A DNA stretch of 64,000 bases from Chitinophagales bacterium (GTDB lineage: Bacteria; Bacteroidota; Bacteroidia; Chitinophagales; UBA10324): NCBI GenBank assembly GCA_019694975.1, contig JAIBAY010000006.1, positions 124,001-188,000 of the forward strand, written 5' to 3'. The position numbers and the translations under genes are program-made. The first letter of the stretch is position 1. The number at the start of each line of letters is the position of its first letter. Under the pieces are notes generated by a model. That model did no database searches. It was not told the origin of the DNA and saw nothing but the letters and a program-made list of their open reading frames with translations. This document shows positions 17,787-27,197 of this stretch, piece by piece.

Positions 17787-19352
17787 ATGGAGACGCGCGA
17801 TCAGTTATATGAGTTAATCAGGTCCCTTTCCAAATCCGAGAAAGGATATTTTAAAAAGGTGAGTTCCTTTCATATGAAGGGAAATCAAAACAGCTATGCG
17901 TTGCTGTTTGATGCCATAGACAGGATGCCTGAGTATAATGAGCGGATACTGAAAAAAAAGTTACCCGGAAAAATAGCTTCGCAATTACCTTTTTTAAAGC
18001 ATTACCTCTATCACCAGTTGCTGGAAGCGCTTGATCAGTATTATCAAAGCAGCAATGTGGAGATCAATAAAATGATCTGTAAAGTGGAGATCCTGCATAA
18101 AAAAGGGCTAAAAGAACAGGGGCGCAAATTGCTTGACAAGGCCATGGAATTTGCGGGCAAGAAGGAAAAGTTTTCTTACCTGCTTCATTTAACCAGCCTG
18201 CGATATGAATTCCTGGCGGATGAGGAGAACCCGGAAAAATTACTGGCAGAACGCACGATGCTGAACAGCGATTTTGACGAGCTCAGGAAAAAGATTGACA
18301 ACCTGTATGCCTATCATCGTTTACGGATTGACCTCAATGTTCTTCGTGCCGAGACAGGTTATGCAAGAAGCCCTGAGCAGGTTAAAAGGTATGAGCAGTT
18401 TTTAAAACATCCGTTGCTTGCAACCGCTGACATGCCATTATCCGGATCGGCAAAATTTCATTTTTACACATTGCATGCCATCGTGCACAAATATGCACAC
18501 CGCTATGACGTTGCCTACGAAGCATTGCAGCAGATAGATGCTCTCTTTGCGGAATACCCGGTATTGTTTGAAGAAAGCGTCTCCGCCCGGATTAAAACAC
18601 TGCAGCGCAAATCCGTGGTGGCGGGAAAACTTGGCCGGTTCGATCTTTCCATGTCGGCACTGGAACAGATGCGGAACATGAAAGCGGTGCATGAAAAATA
18701 CCGCGCATTGATCTTTCAATATGGCTATCACCAGGAGTTCCTGATTTACCTGCTTACCGGTCAGTTTCAGACCTTGCTGAGCAGGGTACCTGCCTTTGAG
18801 GAAGAATACAGGCAGTATGGAAGAAATATGCTGAAGACGTTTGAAGTGCAGACACTGCAGCGTATTGCACAGGGATATTTTATGGAATGCCGGTTTGAAG
18901 ATGCCATGGTGTGGATCAATAAGGCCATCAATACCACACCTTCCGCTTTCAATGATGATTTGATGAGTGGAATCAAGATTGATGATATCCTGATACATTT
19001 TGAATCAGGCAATCACCGTGTGGTACAGTCAAAAATTGCCGCGGCGGAGAAATTCCTTCGGTCAAAAAGAAAATCCTATGCATTTGAAATGTTCCTGCTT
19101 TCACTGTTAAAGAAAATGCTGAAAATCCATAATGTTGAGGAACAGGCAGCGCAATGGAAAAAGGCGCGTGCTGCTATGCAGGCACAATTTGCAACACCGG
19201 CAGAATCGTTGCCGGCGAAATACTTTTATGTTTCAGCATGGATAGAGAGTAAAATATCCGGGAAGCCTTTATCATTGCTTTTAAAGAGGCAGTCAACGCA
19301 ATCGCGCGTATATAGAATCAGGGGCAGGAAAAAGAGTGTATCGGTTAATTGA
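17787..19352 (+). CDS. Conserved Bacteroidota hypothetical protein with helical (TPR-like) repeats
   Basis: A 521-residue protein without signal peptide or membrane segment, so cytoplasmic. It opens METRDQLYELIRSLSKSEKGYFKKVSSFH, an N-terminus I associate with a hypothetical family seen in Chitinophagales-type genomes. The body is almost wholly alpha-helical, with repeated pairs such as YDVAYEALQQIDALFAEYPVLFEE and MECRFEDAMVWINKAINTTP that look like diverged TPRs. The ATG at 17787 is preferred to an in-frame TTG nine bases earlier. The function is unknown; a scaffold or regulatory role would suit the fold. It is convergent with guaB. Confidence 0.75.
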   Translation: METRDQLYELIRSLSKSEKGYFKKVSSFHMKGNQNSYALLFDAIDRMPEYNERILKKKLPGKIASQLPFLKHYLYHQLLEALDQYYQSSNVEINKMICKVEILHKKGLKEQGRKLLDKAMEFAGKKEKFSYLLHLTSLRYEFLADEENPEKLLAERTMLNSDFDELRKKIDNLYAYHRLRIDLNVLRAETGYARSPEQVKRYEQFLKHPLLATADMPLSGSAKFHFYTLHAIVHKYAHRYDVAYEALQQIDALFAEYPVLFEESVSARIKTLQRKSVVAGKLGRFDLSMSALEQMRNMKAVHEKYRALIFQYGYHQEFLIYLLTGQFQTLLSRVPAFEEEYRQYGRNMLKTFEVQTLQRIAQGYFMECRFEDAMVWINKAINTTPSAFNDDLMSGIKIDDILIHFESGNHRVVQSKIAAAEKFLRSKRKSYAFEMFLLSLLKKMLKIHNVEEQAAQWKKARAAMQAQFATPAESLPAKYFYVSAWIESKISGKPLSLLLKRQSTQSRVYRIRGRKKSVSVN

Positions 19353-19416
19353 ACCTGCCGCGCTTTAATCGAATGGTTCCTTGTTATTCCATTTGCCCGC
19401 TATTGTTGCGTTGCAA

Positions 19417-20886
19417 TTACCGGCTATAGTTGGGTGCTTCATTCGTAATCACCACGTCGTGCACATGGCTTTCACGGATGCCAGCCGTGGAAATACGTAC
19501 AAACGCTGCCTGCTGCAAGGCGCGGATATCAGGCGCTCCGGTATAGCCCATGCCGGCCCGCAATCCTCCGACACATTGAACCATTACTTCTGCGAGCGTG
19601 CCTTTAAACGGTACCCGTCCGACGATGCCTTCCGGAACAAGCTTTTTAATATCATCTTCCGCATCCTGGAAATAGCGGTCTTTTGAACCTTCCTGCATCG
19701 CTTCCACAGAACCCATTCCGCGATAGGATTTGAATTTGCGGCCTTCAAAAATGATTGTTTCGCCCGGCGATTCTTCAACGCCTGCAAACAAAGAACCGGC
19801 CATTACACTGTCGGCGCCCGCAGCAATTGCCTTCACGATATCGCCGGTATAACGGATGCCTCCGTCTGCAATTATCGGTACGCCATATTTTTTCAGCCCT
19901 TTGGCGGCTTCCATGATGGCGGATAATTGCGGCACACCGGCTCCGGTTACAATACGTGTGGTGCAGATAGAGCCGGGACCAACGCCAACCTTTACTGCAT
20001 CTGCGCCGGCTTCCGCCAATGCCTGAGCTCCTTCTTTGGTAGCCACATTACCTGCAATCACCTCCAAATTTTTAAACTGCTTCTTCACTTTTTTAACCGA
20101 TTCGAGCACTCCCCTTGAATGGCCGTGAGCGGTATCGATACAAACCACATCCACGCCGGTATGAATCAGTGCGGCGATACGGTCGAGCATATCTGCCGTA
20201 ACACCCACTGCTGCTCCTGCCAGCAACCGGCCATATTTATCTTTGCAGGCATTGGGATGGCTCTTCAGTTTCAGTATGTCGCGATAAGTAATGAGGCCTT
20301 TGAGTTTTCCTTTCCGGTCAACGACGGGCAGTTTCTCCACTTTATAATCCTGCAGGATGCCTTCGGCTTTCTTCAGATCCATCCCTTCCGGCGCGGTTAC
20401 CAGCCTGTCTTTTGTCATCACTTCCGAAATTTTCCGTTTCGTGTTTTTCTCGAAACGTAAATCACGGTTGGTAAGGATGCCTACCAGGAATCCTTCTTTG
20501 TTCACGATAGGAATACCACCGATCTTATGCTCCTTCATGATATGCATCGCCTGGCCGATGGTCTGATCCGCTTCGAGTGTAATGGGATCAATAATCAGCC
20601 CGCTCTCACTTCTTTTCACGCGGCGCACTGCTTCGGCCTGCCGTTCAATACTCATGTTCTTATGCAGTATGCCGATGCCGCCCTGGCTGGCCATGGCGAT
20701 AGCCATTTCCCAATCGGTTACCGTATCCATGGCTGCGGATAATACCGGCACATTGATCCGGATGTTCCTGGTAAGTTGTGTGGCCGTATCAACTTCGCGC
20801 GGCAGGACCGATGAAAAAGCCGGCAGCAGCAGCACATCATCATAGGTTAACCCTTCTAACAGAATTTTGGAAGCGTTTGCCGCCAT
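19417..20886 (-). CDS. guaB: Inosine-5'-monophosphate dehydrogenase
   Basis: A 489-residue enzyme of standard length. It converts IMP to XMP with NAD+, the committed step of guanine nucleotide synthesis, in the cytoplasm. [21 protein letters not shown] opens the barrel. Two CBS domains (about residues 95-215) are inserted, as in full-length bacterial enzymes. The catalytic loop [15 protein letters not shown] holds the active Cys; the IMP-binding [18 protein letters not shown] and the flap region [10 protein letters not shown] follow. The C-terminus [14 protein letters not shown] is complete. It has its own promoter. Confidence 0.97.
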   Translation of the reverse strand: MAANASKILLEGLTYDDVLLLPAFSSVLPREVDTATQLTRNIRINVPVLSAAMDTVTDWEMAIAMASQGGIGILHKNMSIERQAEAVRRVKRSESGLIIDPITLEADQTIGQAMHIMKEHKIGGIPIVNKEGFLVGILTNRDLRFEKNTKRKISEVMTKDRLVTAPEGMDLKKAEGILQDYKVEKLPVVDRKGKLKGLITYRDILKLKSHPNACKDKYGRLLAGAAVGVTADMLDRIAALIHTGVDVVCIDTAHGHSRGVLESVKKVKKQFKNLEVIAGNVATKEGAQALAEAGADAVKVGVGPGSICTTRIVTGAGVPQLSAIMEAAKGLKKYGVPIIADGGIRYTGDIVKAIAAGADSVMAGSLFAGVEESPGETIIFEGRKFKSYRGMGSVEAMQEGSKDRYFQDAEDDIKKLVPEGIVGRVPFKGTLAEVMVQCVGGLRAGMGYTGAPDIRALQQAAFVRISTAGIRESHVHDVVITNEAPNYSR

Positions 20887-20911
20887 ATCATTACGTTTTA
20901 ATAAAGTTGGG

Positions 20912-20919
20912 CAAAGATA
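20912..20919 (-). promoter_or_regulatory. -7 box of guaB
   Basis: TATCTTTG on the minus strand is a perfect TAnnTTTG. The predicted transcript start near 20907 leaves a leader of about 21 nt to the guaB ATG at 20884-20886. No clear -33 TTTG is present at 18-20 nt. Confidence 0.5.
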
Positions 20920-21037
20920 CTACTTCGGATACAACATGATGTTGCAACAGGCGCTACGTGTTTTGAGCTTAATATGCAGGTGATGATGGGAATTAACGAA
21001 ACTATAAAGATATTAGCGCCCTGAAAAATTGAATCGT

Positions 21038-21907
21038 ATGAAGAAAATAATAATTGTTTCCCTGTTGCTTTGTCTCAGCGGCCTTGGTTTTGCCCAGCAA
21101 TTGGAAACATTCGAAGAAAACGGCAAGTACGGCATGAAAGAATCGGGCACCGGCAGGGTAATCATGGCACCAAAATATGATGAGATCTATGTTTTCTCCG
21201 AAGGCCTTGCTATCGTCAGCCTCGAAGAATTGTATGGTTTTATAGATAAAACAGGCAAAGAGGTAATTCCGCTGCAGTACACGGAAGCCACTTCGTTTTC
21301 AGAAGGACTGGCAAGTGTTTCCAACGGAACAGCCTGGGGTTACATTGATAAGACCGGCAAAACCGTATTGCCTTTTGAATATGATGAAGCGAATCAGTTT
21401 GTGGAAGGCGTTGCTTTTGTTGCCAAACAGGGAAACTATGGTGCTATAGATAAAACAGGCAAAGTGGTGATTCCCCTGATCTATGACTCCGGCATTTCAT
21501 TTTCACAGGGACTGGCCGTGGTGGAGAAAGAAGGCTATACCGGCCTTATCGACCTGCATGGCAATTTTGTGGTGCCCCTGAAATACATGGAGATCGACGA
21601 TTTTACACAGGGCCTGGCAGCGGTAAACAAGGATAACAAGTGGGGATTTATTAACCGGCAGGGAACCGAAGTTATCAAACCTGAGTATGATTACGCATTT
21701 GCTTATTCAGAAGGCCTGGCAGGCGTGATGATTGCAGGCAAAGGCGGTTATATTGATCTGCAGGGTAATATCGTCATCCCGCTCATCTATGATAAGTTGG
21801 GAAGTTTCATGGGAGGATATTCCATGGTGGAAATGGATGGCAGGCAATTTTATATTGATACGAGAGGCAGATGTGTAGAGCATGATGGTGTGCCCTGTGC
21901 CAAATGA
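21038..21907 (+). CDS. WG-repeat protein (secreted)
   Basis: A 289-residue protein with a signal peptide (MKKIIIVSLLLCLSGLGFAQ). It consists of about nine WG-type repeats of some 23-25 residues, each like GFIDKTGKEVIPLQYTEATSFSEGLA or its variants, running to the end (QFYIDTRGRC). WG repeats form beta-structure and are widespread in Bacteroidota envelope proteins of unknown role. The ATG at 21038 is preferred over the in-frame TTG nine bases earlier. It is convergent with the TIR-TPR gene and about 240 bases away; a small CATGCC/GGCATG hairpin (21937-21953) lies between. Confidence 0.85.
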   Translation: MKKIIIVSLLLCLSGLGFAQQLETFEENGKYGMKESGTGRVIMAPKYDEIYVFSEGLAIVSLEELYGFIDKTGKEVIPLQYTEATSFSEGLASVSNGTAWGYIDKTGKTVLPFEYDEANQFVEGVAFVAKQGNYGAIDKTGKVVIPLIYDSGISFSQGLAVVEKEGYTGLIDLHGNFVVPLKYMEIDDFTQGLAAVNKDNKWGFINRQGTEVIKPEYDYAFAYSEGLAGVMIAGKGGYIDLQGNIVIPLIYDKLGSFMGGYSMVEMDGRQFYIDTRGRCVEHDGVPCAK

Positions 21908-22146
21908 GTTGTGTCCTTTCCGTTGCAGTTATGAATCATGCCGGTATGGCATGGAAGAATGTATGAATGATCGTGGCAGCCTGCATGTCAGTCAGGCAAT
22001 GTTCCTCGCTTAGGTTGATCGTGGCAGTCAGTACTTTGTATACACAGATGACTTCCGTGAAGATCATGCGGAGCATCCTTGACAGTAATCCAATCCAGAC
22101 AACAGGGGTGACTGATCGAACGGAGACCGGCAAGCATCCGTTTTAT

Positions 22147-23502
22147 TCATCTGCTTATTTCAAAAAGGGTATCCATTTCCTTCCTGATCAGCGAAGCATC
22201 AAGTTGTGTTGCACGCAGGTAATGCGCTTTGGCTTCCGTTAACTGCAAATTGTTAAACAGGTATAACCCGGCCAGTTGATAATGTGCCACAGCAAGAGCA
22301 GGGTTGGCTTCAATTGCTTTTTCGAAATGAATGCGCGCCTGCCCGTATTGTTTAAAATGCGTTTTCAATAATAGCGCAAGGTTATGATGGGCACCTGCAT
22401 GCAGCGGATCTGCCGCGATCGCTTTTTCATAGTGTGCCTTTGCTCCATCATAATCACTGAACGGCGGTAATGACAGCAGGTTGGCGAGATTAAAGTGCGC
22501 CTTCACATACTGCGGATTTATGGCAATCGCCTGCAGGTATTCTCTTTTTGCTCCTTCCGCATCGCCCGTTTTTTTTTCAAGCAGCACAGCGAGGTTATAA
22601 TGCGCCGCATCGTACAACGGACGATGAGCAATTTCCGTTTCGTAAAGCCTGCGGGCCGTAGCAAACGATTGGCTGTTACCTTCCTCCGGCAGGTAATGAT
22701 GATACAGCAAAGCCAAGTTATTGTACACGTTAGGCATTTCAGGATTAACCGCTATCACTTTTTCATAAAGCGACTTCGCTTTGTGATACCACTTCATTTT
22801 TGTTGCCAGCACAGCTTTGATGAACAAGGCATTTTCATTTTTCGGATGTTTTTCAAGGAAATTATCGAGTGCTATATCCTGTTCTTCTTCCTCATTGATA
22901 AGATTGATTGCGATGAGTTCGTCAATCAGCAGCTCTTTATCAAAACCGATAATATCCAGTAAGGGTTTGTAATGCTGCTGCCGCAGTTCTTCAAAACGGA
23001 GAATGCGTAAGTCTGTCAGCTTTGAAAAAAAATCATCGAGTTGGAGGCAGATCGTTTCGATCTTTTTCTTCTGCAGCATATAATCCGTATTCAGATAATC
23101 GTGGAGCAGTTTTTCAGCTGTGGCCAGCTCTTCTTTCCAGTAGTCATAATAAACCGTTCTTGTTTTAGGATGGAAAACGGCACCCGCATTTTCCAATGCA
23201 ACCGGCAGGATTCTTTTTTCGAATTCATGGGTGTTGAGCAATTCCGTCATTTCATACATGCAGTATTCGCTCTTAAGAAACTCATCGCTGATAAGTATGA
23301 CTACGAAGTCACTCTTACCGATACGTTGCATGTATTCTTTCAGGCTGCTGCGGTAGGCAGCATCACGCTGATCGCGCAGGAAGATGATGCCGATATTGCT
23401 GAAGTCCTGATCTATGATGTCGGCAGTGGTGCGGTTTTGCCAGCTGTAGGAGAGAAAAATATTGGGTACAGTATTCCGGGTACGCTCCATAAAAAATGGC
23501 AA
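22147..23502 (-). CDS. TIR domain protein with C-terminal TPR repeats
   Basis: A 451-residue cytoplasmic protein. The TIR domain covers about residues 12-150: NIFLSYSWQNRTTADII (strand A/helix A), IGIIFLRDQRDAAYRSSL (the BB-loop side), SDFVVILISDEFLKSEYCMYEM. Glu84 in C-x-x-E matches the position of the catalytic glutamate of TIR NAD+ hydrolases. A linker and helical region (about 150-230) precedes at least six TPRs (about 225-440; NVYNNLALLYHHY, AAHYNLAVLLEK, KAHFNLANLLS, GAHHNLALLLK, VAHYQLAGLYLF). TIR-TPR proteins in bacteria act in immunity or signalling. An ATG at 23490 is an alternative start. No defence partner gene adjoins it. Confidence 0.9.
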   Translation of the reverse strand: MPFFMERTRNTVPNIFLSYSWQNRTTADIIDQDFSNIGIIFLRDQRDAAYRSSLKEYMQRIGKSDFVVILISDEFLKSEYCMYEMTELLNTHEFEKRILPVALENAGAVFHPKTRTVYYDYWKEELATAEKLLHDYLNTDYMLQKKKIETICLQLDDFFSKLTDLRILRFEELRQQHYKPLLDIIGFDKELLIDELIAINLINEEEEQDIALDNFLEKHPKNENALFIKAVLATKMKWYHKAKSLYEKVIAVNPEMPNVYNNLALLYHHYLPEEGNSQSFATARRLYETEIAHRPLYDAAHYNLAVLLEKKTGDAEGAKREYLQAIAINPQYVKAHFNLANLLSLPPFSDYDGAKAHYEKAIAADPLHAGAHHNLALLLKTHFKQYGQARIHFEKAIEANPALAVAHYQLAGLYLFNNLQLTEAKAHYLRATQLDASLIRKEMDTLFEISR

Positions 23503-23518
23503 GAATCAGTTGATATAG

Positions 23519-23526
23519 GAAAGATA
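23519..23526 (-). promoter_or_regulatory. Candidate -7 box of the TIR-TPR gene
   Basis: TATCTTTC on the minus strand, one mismatch from TAnnTTTG, with TTGG (23547-23550) about 20 nt upstream. The predicted start is 12 nt above the ATG at 23502 or 24 nt above that at 23490. Confidence 0.35.
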
Positions 23527-23603
23527 ATGATTTCTCATGGTCATTACCAAGGAGCAGGCCAGGTGCTGCGGCCATACGGTTCCCGGCAACAGGCTGTTAA
23601 AAG

Positions 23604-25253
23604 CTACTGTGCAATAACTGTCGTTTGAAAAAAGCAACTGCCTTCCTTATCACGGACGGTAACGATCAGCATGCCTTTATGCTGACCCGTTAAAGTGATC
23701 ACAGGATCTGTATGCGCCGTAAAGCTGATATTCTTTGCTTCGTATAAAGGCCTGCCCATGATATCATGCACCTGCAGTGAACCATCCTGCAGCGTTGCAG
23801 GCAGGTGAATGCTGAAAGTATTGATGAAAGGATCCGGATAAACGCTTATTTCATCCTGCATCACTTCAGCGGTTACCACTGCAGTCGGAAAATTATCACA
23901 GTCATAAGTATCAGGATTTACTTCTATTGGAGCGCCGGGAGTCAGAATTTTTCCGGCCAGTCCGGGATAATAGGATGGATAATACATGGCGCGGAAGCAA
24001 TCGTTGAGAAAAGGTGTTTCGCCCTGTGAAAGTATATGTGTTTTATCAACGGGGTTTACATATTTCCATAGGAGCGTGCCGGCTGCATCGATCTCTGTAA
24101 ACTCTCCTTCGGTGCCACTGCAGATGAGCGTATTGCCATTGGGCAAACGTTGCGCTCCGCCCTGCACAATGGAGAATAATGACAACGGCGGATTTGCAGT
24201 GTATATCCAGTCCTGCGCCGTTGGCTTGAAGGCGGAATCCGGTTCAATGGGATAATTATTATCTATCATCGCCGGCAAGGTGAATGTTTCGACGGTTGAA
24301 TAATCATTGCCCGGCCTGCCGACACCGTTGTTAAATACCATTACCTGTCCGTCTGCAGAGATCCAGCGGAGGTTGTGTTGTTCGAAAAATTTCTGATCAG
24401 CTGCTGTTCCTCTTCCGTAGTTCTGCGGATTGCCCCATCGGTACAGGAGATCGCCGCCTCTGCCGGAATTACCACCGGAGTGGGAGGCGGCTTCTTCCAT
24501 AGTGGTGCTGTGATCGATGATATAGACTTCACACACTTCATGACTGCTTACCATCACCTGGTCAAGCGCTGCATTGTAGTCGAGGCTGTTAAAATGCAGC
24601 CAGTCGGCCGTGCTCACATTCAGTTCACCCATATTGATATTCAGCAATTCAGGATGGTCAGCCACGACACCATAGTTTGGCTTCAGGGAGTCTGCATCCT
24701 GCACGAGGTGATCCCATGCGCGCCATTGCCAAACGATGACACCCGAATCGGTTCCGACAGGCTGAATCTCGATGATTTTTTCTGACCACATTTTGCTGCC
24801 CATCGTCACACGGCCATTAGCCTGCGCATCTGTTTTGGTGTGGCTTTCCCATACAATAGCCATGATATTTCCATTCGGCAGTTGAATAGCATCATGATGC
24901 TGGCATTGATTGATGTCGGCAATATCATACGACCAAAGCACTTCACTGTCCCAGCCGAGCTTTTCGATGTTGCCGCCTGAACCGCCTGCAGGAAACTGAC
25001 CGTTGTTCACATTATTGCATCGCAGCAAGGTGCCATCTTCCTCGAGGTTTACTGTGAGCCCGGGATGGAGCGAGCTTGCCCACTGATGAATTTTTTTTCC
25101 GCATTTATCAATCAGGTAAGTGGTGTCGCTTTGCCCGGGTGCAAACAATACATATCCACTCTCGGCGCCGGGGAGATTGTAAAACAAGCCGACGGTTTGC
25201 GCCTGCGCCTGCAGGCAAGCCATGCAAAAAAGCAATGACAACAACTTATTCAT
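23604..25253 (-). CDS. Arylsulfotransferase-like T9SS protein, copy 2
   Basis: A 549-residue secreted protein. The signal peptide ends near AQAQ. The central region (about residues 60-430) matches the ASST/aryl-sulfotransferase propeller family: QCQHHDAIQLPNGNIMAIVWE, WQWRAWDHLVQDAD, DWLHFNSLDYN, QRLPNGNTLICSGTEG. Conserved histidines are present in HHDA and DHSTT, but which carries the sulfate cannot be decided by eye. The C-terminal sorting domain begins at SVYPDPFINTFSIHLPA. It lies 62 bases below a paralogue of the same length and shares most motifs, so the pair is a tandem duplication. Many family members in Bacteroidota may be carbohydrate-binding rather than enzymatic. Confidence 0.85.
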   Translation of the reverse strand: MNKLLSLLFCMACLQAQAQTVGLFYNLPGAESGYVLFAPGQSDTTYLIDKCGKKIHQWASSLHPGLTVNLEEDGTLLRCNNVNNGQFPAGGSGGNIEKLGWDSEVLWSYDIADINQCQHHDAIQLPNGNIMAIVWESHTKTDAQANGRVTMGSKMWSEKIIEIQPVGTDSGVIVWQWRAWDHLVQDADSLKPNYGVVADHPELLNINMGELNVSTADWLHFNSLDYNAALDQVMVSSHEVCEVYIIDHSTTMEEAASHSGGNSGRGGDLLYRWGNPQNYGRGTAADQKFFEQHNLRWISADGQVMVFNNGVGRPGNDYSTVETFTLPAMIDNNYPIEPDSAFKPTAQDWIYTANPPLSLFSIVQGGAQRLPNGNTLICSGTEGEFTEIDAAGTLLWKYVNPVDKTHILSQGETPFLNDCFRAMYYPSYYPGLAGKILTPGAPIEVNPDTYDCDNFPTAVVTAEVMQDEISVYPDPFINTFSIHLPATLQDGSLQVHDIMGRPLYEAKNISFTAHTDPVITLTGQHKGMLIVTVRDKEGSCFFQTTVIAQ

Positions 25254-25315
25254 GGGTAATTCTTTTCAGATTCCGTTTTAACTGCCGATGCAGTTCACAA
25301 TGTTTCAGCGGCCAC

Positions 25316-26959
25316 TTATTCTGCAATAGCTCTTGTATTCCAGCTGTAATTTTGTGCAGGGTCATTTATGGAAATGATCACCATTCCCGGTGGCGAGGAA
25401 AGTGACACGTGATAAGCCGAAAGTCCTGCTGCGGAAATATTATCTTCTTCATATAACAACCGGCCGGTAACATCATGCACCTGCAATGTTGCCTCTTTCA
25501 AAGCGGCAGGCAATTGTACCATAAAACCATTGCTGAAGGGGTTAGGAAACACCGACGGGTTTTCATTTGGTGAAGCAACGGCCAAAACGGGTGTGGCAAT
25601 GGAAGGACAGATATAGTTATCAGGGTTCAGTTCCAGCGGTTCTCCGGGTGTAAGCACCTGTCCGACAAAACCGGGATAATCTTCCGCGAGGTAGGTGACC
25701 CGGAAACAGGAATTCATGAATGGCTGATCGCCTTGTGGCGTGTTACCATTCTGATCAATAGGATTTACATATTTCCAAAGGTTATTGCCATCGCTGTCAA
25801 TCTCGAGAAAGGTACCTGCCGTCGCATTGCAAATGATGGTGTTGCCGTTGGGTAATCGTTGCGCGCTGCCCATCACCAAAGAAAAGAGGGAAGAAACAGG
25901 GTTGGCCGCGTAAATCCAGTCTTGTGCAACAGGCAGGTAGGCAGAATCAGCTGCCAGCGGATAATTGTTGCTGACCATCGCCGGCAGCGTAAAGGATTCA
26001 GCGGTGGAGTAGTCGGTGCCGGGACGGCCAACACCATTGTTGAAGAGCAATATCCTGTTATTAGACAACCACACGGCATTATGTTGCTGAAAGAGTTTTC
26101 TATCGCTGGAAGTGCCACGGTCGTAGTTTTCCGGATTGCCCCAGCGGTATAAGATATCTCCGCCACGGCCTGATACGCCTCCTTCGTGGCCGGCGGCTTC
26201 TTCCTTTGTGGTGCTGTGATCAATAATATAAATCTCATTGAGGTTATGGCAGCTCACGATCAGCTGATCAAGCTCTTCATTGTAGGACAAGCCATTGAAG
26301 TGCAGCCAGTCGGCCTGCTGCGAATTTAATGTTCCCAGGTTGATGTCGATCAGTTCAGGGTGGTCGGCTACGGTGCCATAGTTTGGTTTATTCATGTCAG
26401 CATCCTGCACCAGGTGATCCCATGCCCGCCATTGCCATACAATTATTCCGGAGTCGGTACCGACCGGTTGTATCTCAACAATTTTATCCGACCACATTTT
26501 ATTGCCGAGCGATATGCGTCCGTTTGCCTGTGCATCTGTTTTGGTGTGATACTCCCATGCAATGGCCAGTACATTTCCGTTAGGCAACAGCATAGCATCA
26601 TGATGCTGGCATTGTGTATCGTTGGAAATCTTGTACGACCACAGCAGGTTGCTGTTCCAGTCAAACCGTTCAACAATGCCTCCTTGCCCGCCACCCATAA
26701 ACTGATTATTATTGGTATTGCCGCAACGCAGCAAGGTGCCGTCTTCCTGCAGGTAAACTGCCAGTCCCGGCTGATAGTAGCTTTGCCATTCATGTACCTT
26801 TTTACCGCACTTATCCAGCAAAAAACTTTTTGTGCTGCTCTGTGGCGCAAACAGGATGTACCCGTCTGCCGCGCCGGGATTACTGTAAAACCAGCCAACG
26901 GTTTGTGCTTCGGCAGTTATTGCAAACAGGCAGAGGGAGAGCAGTAGCAATCTGGTCAT
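25316..26959 (-). CDS. Arylsulfotransferase-like T9SS protein, copy 1
   Basis: A 547-residue paralogue of the following gene, sharing its domain order: signal peptide (MTRLLLLSLCLFAITAEAQ), ASST-like propeller (CQHHDAMLLPNGNVLAIAWE, WQWRAWDHLVQDAD, ADWLHFNGLSYN, QRLPNGNTIICNATAG) and a T9SS sorting domain starting at SVFPNPFSNGFMVQLPA. The motif CGKKVHEWQ and the PGxxVxLQEDGTLLRC block are shared. It is first in a two-gene operon with a perfect -7 box. The function is inferred from family only; the proteins may desulfate or transfer sulfate on extracellular aryl or glycan substrates. Confidence 0.85.
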   Translation of the reverse strand: MTRLLLLSLCLFAITAEAQTVGWFYSNPGAADGYILFAPQSSTKSFLLDKCGKKVHEWQSYYQPGLAVYLQEDGTLLRCGNTNNNQFMGGGQGGIVERFDWNSNLLWSYKISNDTQCQHHDAMLLPNGNVLAIAWEYHTKTDAQANGRISLGNKMWSDKIVEIQPVGTDSGIIVWQWRAWDHLVQDADMNKPNYGTVADHPELIDINLGTLNSQQADWLHFNGLSYNEELDQLIVSCHNLNEIYIIDHSTTKEEAAGHEGGVSGRGGDILYRWGNPENYDRGTSSDRKLFQQHNAVWLSNNRILLFNNGVGRPGTDYSTAESFTLPAMVSNNYPLAADSAYLPVAQDWIYAANPVSSLFSLVMGSAQRLPNGNTIICNATAGTFLEIDSDGNNLWKYVNPIDQNGNTPQGDQPFMNSCFRVTYLAEDYPGFVGQVLTPGEPLELNPDNYICPSIATPVLAVASPNENPSVFPNPFSNGFMVQLPAALKEATLQVHDVTGRLLYEEDNISAAGLSAYHVSLSSPPGMVIISINDPAQNYSWNTRAIAE

Positions 26960-26979
26960 GAATTATTTTTTTAGTAGAT

Positions 26980-26987
26980 CAAATGTA
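26980..26987 (-). promoter_or_regulatory. -7 box of the arylsulfotransferase-like operon
   Basis: TACATTTG on the minus strand is a perfect TAnnTTTG. The predicted transcript start lies about 16 nt before the ATG at 26957-26959. A TTTG further upstream is too close (11 nt) to be the normal -33 element. Confidence 0.45.
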
Positions 26988-27197
26988 CAATTAGCGGGCA
27001 AACTGCATAGCGGGGGCCAGGCGTCAGTACTTTGTCACTGCAATTTCTGAAACCCTTGCAGCATCAGCAAATATTTACGCAGGTCATTTTGTTTCACTGA
27101 TAACATAAGATTTATTGAACTTGCACGTGATTTATTTTCACCATCACCCAACCTTACCGCCTTTTTTGACGTGTTAGCTCTCAAATTACATCCAATC

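Noticed and set aside
18438..18998. 186-codon open frame on the minus strand
   Set aside because: Antisense to the helical-repeat protein, rich in Cys/His by codon mirror effect, with no family signature.
23041..23628. 195-codon open frame on the plus strand
   Set aside because: Antisense to the TIR domain, which has strong family motifs; no independent support.
26360..26947. 195-codon open frame on the plus strand inside the arylsulfotransferase-like gene
   Set aside because: Antisense to a gene with clear signal peptide and family motifs.
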